Origin: Bacillota bacterium
GTDB lineage: Bacteria; Bacillota_I; Bacilli_A; RF39; UBA660
NCBI GenBank assembly: GCA_015059435.1
Contig: SVAJ01000001.1
Location: 605,132 to 669,131 of the forward strand
Length of the DNA stretch: 64,000 nucleotides
Reading direction: 5' to 3'
The position numbers and the translations under genes are program-made. Within the stretch, counting starts at the first letter, position 1, and every line of letters starts with the position of its first letter. Below, piece after piece: positions 46,880 through 55,229 of this stretch. The notes under the pieces are model-generated. The model had not been told where the DNA came from and ran no database searches. It worked only from the letters and a program-made list of their open reading frames with translations.

Positions 46880-47233
46880 ATGAAATTATTATTATATTTT
46901 GTATTTTGTTTTTCTTTAGTTTTATTCTTATATGAAATATTTATTGTGAATAAAGCTAAGAGGCGTAATTCTAAGAATAAACCTATAGAGATAAAGTTTT
47001 TAGTTAATAGGTATAGAGTTGATATTAAGAAAGCAGATTATAAACAAATGTTACAAATAATAGCATTAACTTCTTCTTTTGATATAGCGCTCATAGTTAC
47101 TATTACAAGTTTATTTGATACTTATTTAAAACAAATATTAGCCGCATTAGTACTTGTTTTACCAGTAATATTTATTAGTTATCATTTGATTGGTAATTTT
47201 TATAAAAAGAGAGGAATGATTATAGATGAGTAA
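46880..47233 (+). CDS. 117-residue membrane protein between T-box and leuS
   Basis: ATG 46880 lies after GGAGGT; frame upstream of it runs through T-box sequence. The product has an N-terminal helix (residues 3-22), a basic segment (NKAKRRNSKNK), an amphipathic part, and two further hydrophobic helices (near 60-80 and 85-103). No family recognised. Its last codons overlap the leuS start by eight bases, so the two are translationally coupled and both controlled by leucine-tRNA charging. It may be inner-membrane with the basic part inside. Role unknown. Confidence 0.7.
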   Translation: MKLLLYFVFCFSLVLFLYEIFIVNKAKRRNSKNKPIEIKFLVNRYRVDIKKADYKQMLQIIALTSSFDIALIVTITSLFDTYLKQILAALVLVLPVIFISYHLIGNFYKKRGMIIDE

Positions 47234-49643
47234 TTTTAAAGAAATAGAGAAAAAATGGCAAGATTATTGGGATAATAATGAGACTTTCAAAGCTGTAACT
47301 GGTGATAAAAGTCGTGATCCATATTATATCTTAGTAGAATTTCCTTATCCAAGTGGAGCTGGACTTCATGTAGGACATGTTAGAAGTTATACTGCATTAG
47401 ATGCAATGTCTAGAATGAAGAGAATGCAAGGGTATAATGTTTTATATCCAATGGGATGGGATGCTTTTGGTGCTCCAGCAGAGCAATATGCAATTAAAAA
47501 TCATATTCATCCAAAGGAAGCTGTTAAAGAAAACATTAAGACTTTTAAGCGTCAAATGAAGACTTTAGGATTTTCTTTTGATTGGTCTAGAGAATTTTCT
47601 ACTACTGATCCTGAGTATTATAAATGGACTCAATGGCAATTTTTACAATTTTATAAACATGGTATGGCATATAAGGATACTATTCCAGTAAACTGGTGTC
47701 CTACTTGTAAGACTGTATTATCTAATGAAGATGCTGCTGGTGGAGTATGTGAAAGATGTGGTGCTCAAGTAGAACAAAAAGAAAAAAGTCAATGGATGCT
47801 TAGAATGAGTGATTATTCTGAAGACTTATTAAAAGGACTTGATGATACTAATTTTGCTCCTCGTGTTAAACTTGGTCAAATTAATTGGATTGGTAAATCT
47901 ACTGGTGTTGAAGTGGATGTTGATATAGTAGGTGGAGGTAAATTTAGTATATTTACTACATGTATTGAAACTATATATGGTATTACTTTCTTTGTTATTG
48001 CGCCTGATGGTAAACTTATTAAAGAGTTAATGCCTAGAGTAGAAAACAAAGAAGAAGTAGAAGCATATATTAAGGAAACTGCTAAGAAGAGTAGTATGGA
48101 TCGAACAGAACTTAATAAAGGTAAGACTGGTGTAGAAGTCAAGGGTATTAAGGCAATTAATCCTGTTAATGGTAGAGAAGTTCCTATTTATTTAGGAGAT
48201 TTTGTATTAGGTGATTATGGAACTGGTGCTGTTATGGCTGTACCTAGCCATGATCAAAGAGATTTTGAGTATGCAGAAGCTCATAACTTAGACTTTATTC
48301 AAGTTATTACTGGTGCAGACACTAGTAAATGTGCTTATGAAAAGGGTGGATATTTAGAAAATCCTGAAGCTAAGTTAATTAACTCTGAAGAGTTTGATGG
48401 TATGAGTATTAAAGAAGCTAAAGAAGCTATTACTGATATGTTAGAGAAAAAAGGTGTAGGACGTAGAGTTAATAATTATAAGATGCGTGATTGGATATTC
48501 TCTCGTCAAAGATTCTGGGGAGAACCAATTCCTATGATTCATTGTGATGAATGTGGTTGGGTTCCTATGAACGAAGAAGATTTACCACTTGTTCTTCCAG
48601 ATGTTGCGGAATATGAACCTACAGACAATGGAGAAAGTCCACTTGCAAAAATTACTGATTGGGTAAATACAACTTGTCCTAAGTGTGGAAAAGCTGCTAA
48701 GAGAGAAACTGATACTATGCCAAACTGGGCTGGATCAAGTTGGTATTTCTTAAGATTTATGGATCCACATAATGATGAAAGTTTTGCTTCAATGGATGCA
48801 ATGAAATATTGGAATAGAGTTGATTGGTATAATGGTGGTATGGAGCATACTGCTAGACACTTATTATATGCAAGATTCTGGGTACAATTCTTATATAATA
48901 TAGGATTAGTTCCTAAGAAAGAAATGATTTGGACACGTGTTTCTCATGGTATGATTTTAGGTTCTGATAATCAAAAGATGTCTAAATCTAAAGGAAATGT
49001 TATTAATCCTGATGATGTTGTTAACGAATATGGAGCTGATACTTTAAGACTTTATGAAATGTTTATGGGGGACTATACTCAAGATGCTCCATGGAGTACA
49101 GATAGTTTAAGAGGATGTAAACGTTTTATTGATAAAGTTATTAGATTAAAAGATAAAGTTGTAGATAAAACTGGTTATAGTAGTGACTTAGAAGTTGTTC
49201 AAAATAAAACAATAAAAAAAGTAACTGAAGATATTTTAGCTATGAGTTATAATACTGCAGTATCACAATTAATGATTCTTGCTAATAGTTATGATAGTAA
49301 AGATGAAATAACTAAGGATGATTATAGATTATTATTAATCTTACTTAACCCTATATGTCCACATATTACAGAAGAAATGAATGAGGCAGTAGGATTTAGT
49401 CCAATCTGTTTAGAAAAATGGCCTGTTTATGATGAAGCTAAGACAATTGATAATGAAGTTGAAATTGGTGTTCAAGTAAATGGTAAAGTTCGTGGGACTA
49501 TTAAGATAAGTTTAGATGAAGATGAAGAATCTATCAAAGAGAAAGCTTTAAGTGATGAGAATGTTTCTCGTCATATAGAGGGAAAAGAAATAGTTAAGAT
49601 AATAGTTATTAAAGGACGTATAGTTAATGTTGTTGTTAAATAG
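47226..49643 (+). CDS. leuS: Leucyl-tRNA synthetase with altered editing motif
   Basis: Charges tRNA-Leu. The 805-residue product has the HIGH-type motif in FPYPSGAGLHVGHVRSY, a zinc site (NWCPTC and CERCG near residues 155-185), the CP1 editing domain, and KMSKSKGNV near residue 585. In CP1 the threonine-rich editing motif, normally TTRPDT, reads TTCIET; the later HDQRDF with its conserved Asp is kept. Post-transfer editing may therefore be weakened, though not shown. ATG 47226 overlaps the previous gene; both depend on the Leu T-box. A short hairpin terminator follows. Confidence 0.96.
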   Translation: MSNFKEIEKKWQDYWDNNETFKAVTGDKSRDPYYILVEFPYPSGAGLHVGHVRSYTALDAMSRMKRMQGYNVLYPMGWDAFGAPAEQYAIKNHIHPKEAVKENIKTFKRQMKTLGFSFDWSREFSTTDPEYYKWTQWQFLQFYKHGMAYKDTIPVNWCPTCKTVLSNEDAAGGVCERCGAQVEQKEKSQWMLRMSDYSEDLLKGLDDTNFAPRVKLGQINWIGKSTGVEVDVDIVGGGKFSIFTTCIETIYGITFFVIAPDGKLIKELMPRVENKEEVEAYIKETAKKSSMDRTELNKGKTGVEVKGIKAINPVNGREVPIYLGDFVLGDYGTGAVMAVPSHDQRDFEYAEAHNLDFIQVITGADTSKCAYEKGGYLENPEAKLINSEEFDGMSIKEAKEAITDMLEKKGVGRRVNNYKMRDWIFSRQRFWGEPIPMIHCDECGWVPMNEEDLPLVLPDVAEYEPTDNGESPLAKITDWVNTTCPKCGKAAKRETDTMPNWAGSSWYFLRFMDPHNDESFASMDAMKYWNRVDWYNGGMEHTARHLLYARFWVQFLYNIGLVPKKEMIWTRVSHGMILGSDNQKMSKSKGNVINPDDVVNEYGADTLRLYEMFMGDYTQDAPWSTDSLRGCKRFIDKVIRLKDKVVDKTGYSSDLEVVQNKTIKKVTEDILAMSYNTAVSQLMILANSYDSKDEITKDDYRLLLILLNPICPHITEEMNEAVGFSPICLEKWPVYDEAKTIDNEVEIGVQVNGKVRGTIKISLDEDEESIKEKALSDENVSRHIEGKEIVKIIVIKGRIVNVVVK

Positions 49644-49665
49644 AGCTTAGGCTCTATTTTTCTTT
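49641..49665 (+). terminator. Terminator of leuS
   Basis: TAGAGC / GCTCTA stem with a TTAG loop, then a T run; includes the stop codon. Confidence 0.8.
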
Positions 49666-49667
49666 TA

Positions 49668-49696
49668 TTGACTAAAGTTGTTATTTGTGTTACTAC
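49668..49696 (+). promoter_or_regulatory. Promoter of the 875-residue orphan
   Basis: TTGACT (49668-49673), 17-base spacer, TACTAC (49691-49696). Confidence 0.5.
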
Positions 49697-49715
49697 TAAT
49701 GTAAGAGGGTAGGAT

Positions 49716-52343
49716 ATGAATAACAGGTTAATAGAAATTAGTAATAATTATAATTCAGTTAATGATTTTATTATAGATAAAGAAGTAAAGAGTATAATAA
49801 ATGATTATAGATCTAATAGATTTAATTCTAGTAATTATAAAGAAGTAATAACGGCTATGGTTAATACTTTGAAATTATCTAAAAAAGATACTTCATTACT
49901 TATAGATTTATTTAGTAGTCCATCTATTTTAAGCATTTCTGCGTATAAAAAATATTTAAGATATAAAGGCTCGTTTAAGTGGAATTATTATAGAGATAAA
50001 AATAATAGTTTATATGATGATTTAGCCATTAGAATGTGTACATTTTTAAAACATGATACTTTTGAAAAAATGATTGCTAAATATAGTGAAGAAATTCGTA
50101 ATATTAATTATATTACTGGTATTTTTTATGATGATATTTTAGATTTATTTAATAGATATCAAGAAGCTTATTTTGAAAAAGATAGTACAAGACTTGCTCT
50201 TATATATTCTGAAATTAGAGATTTAATTCAAAAATTTAATTCAAAATCTAAAGAGAAGTTTATTTCTGATTATGTTGATCATAACCTAGATATTATTAAG
50301 AATAATTTTAAATGTAATAATGAAGTTTATTCGATTAATAATATGAGTATAGATAGTTATTTAGATAGTTGCTTTAGTAATAGTAAATATATTGATAATT
50401 TGAAATTATATATTAAGAATAATTTTTCTATAGATGTTTTTGATGAAGAATTAAAAGAGATTATGTATAATATATTAAAAAATAAAAACAAAGATAATAG
50501 GGAGTTATTTAATATACATAATTATGATTTAGATAATTTAATAGTTACTAAAAATTTTAATAGATTATGTAGTAATTATTTAAAAGATTTAAATGAGTTG
50601 TTTGATGTATTACAAGTTCCTTATATTAATTATTATATTTATCATAAAAACGATAGTGATAAAAGATATTTTTCTAAGAAACAGTTATTATTTTTGGAAA
50701 CAATTATTCCTATTGTTAGAGATGCTAGAGCACATGTTGTAGTTTCAGATGATAGACTTAATTTTGTATCTAGTAGTAATATTTTAAGTATAGATGAAGA
50801 AAATGAGTTAAAACGAGCAGAACGTTTAAATAAAAGTTATAAGAGTTTTTGTAATTTAGTATTTAGTGATTATTATAAAGAGAGTAGTCTTAAGGGTAAG
50901 TATATTAATACTAGTAAAGAAGAGTCTAATGATAATGTCATATTTAATGATAGTAATTATTATCTTTCTAATACTAACTATTTATTAAATTTTGAGTTAA
51001 TTGCATTTATTCTTTCTAATATTGATTCTAGTGTAATTAGTAAATTATCTCTTAGTGATAAAGATTATTTAAGATTAAAGAAATTTTTAATTGATGATGG
51101 ATTACTTGCGTGTTCATTAACTTATATGGATGATGGTAACGATATTTCTACGCTTATTAATAATATTTTAAATATTAGTGATGTTAAACTAAGTATGAAT
51201 AGTTTACCTACAATTTTTAAGAAAGCAGAATTATTTAATTATGTGGATGATTTTACTTTATCTTTACTTGGAAGTGATGTAGCTTATAAGATTGTATTTG
51301 ATGTTAGTTTTTTAGTTGATGGGTATGTTCCAGAGAAAATAAAAGAACGTTTATTAAAAGCTAATACTTTGATGTTAATGTCTAATTATATTAAAAGAAG
51401 CGCTATTCCATATTTTGATCCTATAAAGTTAGATGGTGTTTCAATAGAAAGATATAATAATAATGATTCTTCTATTTTAACATCGGGAATTGATTCTAAT
51501 ACTTGTTTTAAATTATCTGCTGTTGATAATGATTATATGTTTTATAGTGTATTAAATAAGAATGGTATGGTTGCTAAAATAATGGAAAATGGTGAAATGA
51601 TTGGTAGGATTACTGCTCATAGAAATGGTAATTGTTTACTTATAAATAGTATTAGATCTAATGATAATAGATATCAAGCTAATTGTTTTGAAGATTTAGT
51701 TCGTAATGATAAGATAATTAAATTAGTTAAAAAGTTTGCTGATACTATGATTAAATTAACTACTGATAGTGATTTAAGTATTGATTATGTTGTTTGTAAT
51801 AAGGCTGGTATTTTATCGTCTTTTGAGTATGATAAACTTTTTCCTACTGTACCAGAATGTTTCTTTAAGAATCCAATAGATACATATAATAAAGATTTTA
51901 TTGATTTTAAAGATTTATTTTCAGATACTAATTTTCTACAACAAATACCTTTTAATGATAGTATGAGTGAAGCTCCTTTTAGTACTGATTATGGTAATTA
52001 TCCAATTGTTTTAATATCTTCTCGTAGTGGTAAGATGATGGAAAGAAGATTTGATATTAGTATGAGTAGTGCTGATGATATTTATGAAAGAACTAATAGA
52101 GTGGTTACTGGAAAAGGTAAGATACCAGATGATGTTATTAGTAGGCTTGAGAGAATAGATGCGATCGACTATTTTAATAAAGGGTTGGAGTTATCTTGTT
52201 ATTCTAGAGTTGATTATACTCTTTTAGATACAGTATATTATGAGGTTAGTGATAATTATTACGTATTAATAGATACTAATGATAATGTTATTTCTAAGAG
52301 TATTGATGGATGCTCTGATATTAAAAAGTTGATTTATCAGTAA
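49716..52343 (+). CDS. Large 875-residue orphan protein, function unknown
   Basis: Not recognised. Soluble, Asn/Ser/Asp-rich and mostly helical in the first 550 residues; no signal peptide or membrane helix. The most conserved-looking part is near residues 590-645: SNTCFKL (Cys597), then DNDYMFYSVL, a strand pair around GEMIGRITAHRNGN (635-639), and LLINSIRSNDNRY, a pattern that could be a GNAT-like or nucleotide-binding core, but I cannot name a family. The C-terminal part has RSGKMMERRFDISM. ATG follows AGAGGGTAGGA. A Fic gene follows after 39 bases with its own promoter, so the two may act together, which is inference. Confidence 0.65.
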   Translation: MNNRLIEISNNYNSVNDFIIDKEVKSIINDYRSNRFNSSNYKEVITAMVNTLKLSKKDTSLLIDLFSSPSILSISAYKKYLRYKGSFKWNYYRDKNNSLYDDLAIRMCTFLKHDTFEKMIAKYSEEIRNINYITGIFYDDILDLFNRYQEAYFEKDSTRLALIYSEIRDLIQKFNSKSKEKFISDYVDHNLDIIKNNFKCNNEVYSINNMSIDSYLDSCFSNSKYIDNLKLYIKNNFSIDVFDEELKEIMYNILKNKNKDNRELFNIHNYDLDNLIVTKNFNRLCSNYLKDLNELFDVLQVPYINYYIYHKNDSDKRYFSKKQLLFLETIIPIVRDARAHVVVSDDRLNFVSSSNILSIDEENELKRAERLNKSYKSFCNLVFSDYYKESSLKGKYINTSKEESNDNVIFNDSNYYLSNTNYLLNFELIAFILSNIDSSVISKLSLSDKDYLRLKKFLIDDGLLACSLTYMDDGNDISTLINNILNISDVKLSMNSLPTIFKKAELFNYVDDFTLSLLGSDVAYKIVFDVSFLVDGYVPEKIKERLLKANTLMLMSNYIKRSAIPYFDPIKLDGVSIERYNNNDSSILTSGIDSNTCFKLSAVDNDYMFYSVLNKNGMVAKIMENGEMIGRITAHRNGNCLLINSIRSNDNRYQANCFEDLVRNDKIIKLVKKFADTMIKLTTDSDLSIDYVVCNKAGILSSFEYDKLFPTVPECFFKNPIDTYNKDFIDFKDLFSDTNFLQQIPFNDSMSEAPFSTDYGNYPIVLISSRSGKMMERRFDISMSSADDIYERTNRVVTGKGKIPDDVISRLERIDAIDYFNKGLELSCYSRVDYTLLDTVYYEVSDNYYVLIDTNDNVISKSIDGCSDIKKLIYQ

Positions 52344-52357
52344 TTATGTGATATAAT
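52329..52357 (+). promoter_or_regulatory. Promoter of fic inside the preceding gene end
   Basis: TTGATT (52329-52334), 17-base spacer, TATAAT (52352-52357). It lets fic be expressed apart from the orphan. Confidence 0.65.
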
Positions 52358-52382
52358 ATGCCCAATTTAAGGGGGAGATAAT

Positions 52383-53273
52383 ATGAGTGGAAAGGATAAG
52401 CTACTTCAGTATCTTGATTCTGTAGGTATTGATGCATTATTTTTAATTCGTGAATCTTTCTTGGGGTATAAGTATCGTAAATCTAATAATAAATTATATG
52501 AGACTGATGCAGTTATTCCAACACAACTTATTCGATTGTATTATAGTTTGAATCCTAGTAATGTTGAATTTGACAATATGAAAAAATCATTCATTAATAA
52601 GTATGTTAAAAATGAGAGTAAACTTGAGGGAGTTAATGATGAAGAGATACATGGTAAACAGGAGATTGCTGGGTTTGCTGATATGTATGAATATTTACAT
52701 ACTGATGAAGTTGATGAAAATTTTAGTTTTTATACATTAAAAGATTTACATAGAAAATTATTTTCACATGCAAAGTATCCTGATTGTGCTGGTCAATTTA
52801 GAAATATTGATGTCTATTTACCTGGTACGGGTAATGAACTTTCTGAATGGTCAACTATTTGGTATGAACTTCGTAAATTAGATCCGGAAATTTTATATTT
52901 ACATGAGCAAGCTAAGATTGTTAAAGAAAAATGTGATCCAGATGAGTTATTGGAATTTTTAGATAGATGTGTCGAATTAAAATGTAAGTTAATAAAAATT
53001 CATCCATTTTTAGATGGTAATGGTCGTACTATAAGAGCATTTACTAATAAGTTATTAGAAGATTCTGGACTTCCACCTATCTATATTAAATCTAATGAGA
53101 GATCTGAGTATCATAAAGCTTTAAACTTAGCTAATAATGAAAATGATTATACTAAGATTAAAAGTTTTTATCGATATAAGATTTGTGATTCAATAATTGA
53201 ACTTGATATTAATGAAAGAGTAAAGAAAGATAATAAGGCTAAAGTTAAAGTAAAAGATATTACTAATAAGTAA
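52383..53273 (+). CDS. Fic-domain protein (AMP transferase family)
   Basis: Fic proteins usually move AMP from ATP to a Ser, Thr or Tyr of a target. The 296-residue product has the core motif HPFLDGNGRTIR (His207, then Gly-Asn-Gly-Arg). N-terminal to it, NESKLEGV (near residues 78-85) matches the inhibitory helix S/TxxxEG in the Glu-Gly part, which would place the protein in class II; the S/T position itself is Glu. A long helical segment (EILYLHEQAKIVKEK) precedes the core. ATG follows GGGGGAGA. It lies after the 875-residue orphan and before the Cse60-like gene. No antitoxin partner is visible. Confidence 0.88.
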   Translation: MSGKDKLLQYLDSVGIDALFLIRESFLGYKYRKSNNKLYETDAVIPTQLIRLYYSLNPSNVEFDNMKKSFINKYVKNESKLEGVNDEEIHGKQEIAGFADMYEYLHTDEVDENFSFYTLKDLHRKLFSHAKYPDCAGQFRNIDVYLPGTGNELSEWSTIWYELRKLDPEILYLHEQAKIVKEKCDPDELLEFLDRCVELKCKLIKIHPFLDGNGRTIRAFTNKLLEDSGLPPIYIKSNERSEYHKALNLANNENDYTKIKSFYRYKICDSIIELDINERVKKDNKAKVKVKDITNK

Positions 53274-53285
53274 TATCTTTTTTTT
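53253..53285 (+). terminator. Terminator of fic
   Basis: AAAGATATTACT / AGTAATATCTTT stem with loop AATA, then T run; includes the stop codon. Confidence 0.9.
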
Positions 53286-53332
53286 CAACAATTTTTGTGG
53301 ATAATTATTTTTATAATTAAATAGGTGATTAT

Positions 53333-53506
53333 ATGAAAGTTAAAATATTTGATTATGAAGATGAGATAGATTTAGAAGAGGATATTAATTTGTTTTTATC
53401 GGAATTAGAGGGTGAAGTTATCGATATAAAATATCAAGTTAGTGCTAGTGTTTATAGTGAGGAGCAAATTTTTTGTTTTTCGGCTATGATTGTATATACT
53501 AATTGA
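53333..53506 (+). CDS. Cse60-like small acidic protein
   Basis: A 57-residue acidic protein: MKVKIFDYEDEIDLEEDINL at the start, EVIDIKYQVSASVYSEEQIF in the middle, then CFSAMIVYTN. This layout matches the Bacillus sporulation-induced protein Cse60 and its relatives. ATG 53333 follows AGGTGATT. The gene ends in TGA. In this lineage sporulation is not expected, so a role outside spores is likely. Too short for many gene finders. Identification is by memory of the family pattern. Confidence 0.65.
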   Translation: MKVKIFDYEDEIDLEEDINLFLSELEGEVIDIKYQVSASVYSEEQIFCFSAMIVYTN

Positions 53507-53566
53507 TTTTTAAGTTCTTTTTTCTTTTTTATTAATATGATATTATATTAATAACAGGTGATGTAT

Positions 53567-55210
53567 ATGAAAGATAAGTCAATGAGAAAAACAGGCTTCG
53601 TTAATGGAGCATTTGTTGTGACACTTGGAATTGTTATTACTAAAATATTAGGTATATTATATGTAATTCCTTTTCATTCTGTTATAGGTGATAGAGGAGG
53701 AGCTTTATATGGATATGCTTATACTATATATTTATTTTTTATTTCTATATCAACTGCAGGTATTCCTCTTGCGATTAGTAATATAGTCAGTGAATATCAA
53801 ACTTTAGGTTATTATAATGCTAAGAGAAGAGCATTTTTAATAGGAAGAAGAATAGCTTTGTTACTTGGAGTTATTTCTTTTATATTACTAATGGTATTTG
53901 CACCTATATTAGCTTCAATGATAATTGGTGATTTATCAGGTGGTAATAGCATCGATGATGTTGCTTTTGTTATTAGAGTTATTTCATCAGCTATATTAGT
54001 TGTACCTGTTCTTAGTATATATAGGGGATATTTTGAGGGACATAGATTCATGATTGCTCCATCTATATCACAAGTCTTAGAGCAAGTAGTTAGAATTTTA
54101 GTAATTATACTTGGTAGTTATTTATCATTAAAGGTATTTAAATTATCTCTTAGTACTACTGTAGGAATTGCAGTTTTTGGAGCAACTTTAGGAGCTATTA
54201 GTTCATTTTTATATTTATTTTATAAACGTATTAGAAATAGAAGTAAATTTAATGAAAGAATTAGACCTGTTAATGAACCTATAGTTACTGATAAACAAAT
54301 ACTTAGAAAAATAATATATTATGCAATACCATTTATTATGATTGATTTCTTTAAGTCATTATATAGTTGTATTGATATGGTTACTGTTGTTAAGGGATTA
54401 GTTAATTATGCCAAATTCTCTACTAGTGATGCAGAAATAATTATTTCTATGTTATCTACTTGGGGCGCTAAGTTTAATATGATAGTTATTGCTATTTCTA
54501 CTGGTATTATTGTTAGTTTAATACCTAATTTAACTACTAGTTATGTAAAAGAAGATGCTAAGGATATTAATAAAAAAATTAATCAAGCCATTAATATTAT
54601 TTTGTTTTTAGCTATTCCTATGTCTATAGGTATTAGTTTCTTGTCTAAATCTATTTGGACTTTATTTTATGGTTATAGCGTATATGGTCCTAATGTTTTA
54701 TCATATTCTATATTTATAGGTGTATTTACAGCTTTATTTACTTCTATGATATCTGTTATTCAAGTATTTAAAGATTATAAATCATTATTAATTAGTTTAT
54801 CTGTAGGGGTTGTTTTAAAACTATTACTAAATAATAGTTTAATAAGTGCATTTTATAAAATGGGACTTCCTGCATATTATGGAATAATCAGTGCGACTAT
54901 CATTGGTTATTTTGTGTCATTTATAATTTGTTTAGTTGTACTTAGAAATAAATATAATGTTAGTTATGAGAGCGTTATAAAGAACTTCTTTGACATATTA
55001 TGTGCTTCATTATTAATGGTAGTAGGATTATCATTAGTTAAGTTTATAATACCAATATATTCGGATGTTAGAGTATATAATGTATTTATTATTTTAGCTT
55101 ATTCTATAGTAGGTATGGGTATTTACTTTATGTATTCATATTCAACTAAGTTAATTGATAATGTATTTGGTAAGGGTTATATGAAAAAGATATTTAAAAA
55201 AAATAAGTAA
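53567..55210 (+). CDS. MurJ/SpoVB-family lipid flippase
   Basis: A polytopic MATE-like flippase that moves lipid-linked wall precursors across the membrane. ATG 53567 is best placed after AGGTGATG; ATG 53561 and GTG 53558 lie in that site. The 547-residue product has about 14 membrane helices, with family motifs GDRGGALYGYAYTIYLFF, STAGIPLAISNIVSEY, RGYFEGHRFMIAPSISQVLEQ and conserved loops. Closest in feel to YtgP/SpoVB (lipid II flippase in Bacillus). Converges on two FemABX genes, which act on the same lipid II pathway. Terminator shared at the 3' end. Confidence 0.9.
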   Translation: MKDKSMRKTGFVNGAFVVTLGIVITKILGILYVIPFHSVIGDRGGALYGYAYTIYLFFISISTAGIPLAISNIVSEYQTLGYYNAKRRAFLIGRRIALLLGVISFILLMVFAPILASMIIGDLSGGNSIDDVAFVIRVISSAILVVPVLSIYRGYFEGHRFMIAPSISQVLEQVVRILVIILGSYLSLKVFKLSLSTTVGIAVFGATLGAISSFLYLFYKRIRNRSKFNERIRPVNEPIVTDKQILRKIIYYAIPFIMIDFFKSLYSCIDMVTVVKGLVNYAKFSTSDAEIIISMLSTWGAKFNMIVIAISTGIIVSLIPNLTTSYVKEDAKDINKKINQAINIILFLAIPMSIGISFLSKSIWTLFYGYSVYGPNVLSYSIFIGVFTALFTSMISVIQVFKDYKSLLISLSVGVVLKLLLNNSLISAFYKMGLPAYYGIISATIIGYFVSFIICLVVLRNKYNVSYESVIKNFFDILCASLLMVVGLSLVKFIIPIYSDVRVYNVFIILAYSIVGMGIYFMYSYSTKLIDNVFGKGYMKKIFKKNK

Positions 55211-55229
55211 TTAAATTACTTATTTTTTT
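55201..55229. terminator. Bidirectional terminator, flippase / FemABX
   Basis: AAATAAGTAA / TTACTTATTT perfect stem with loop TTAAA and a T run on the right; A-rich left flank serves the minus-strand gene. Confidence 0.85.
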
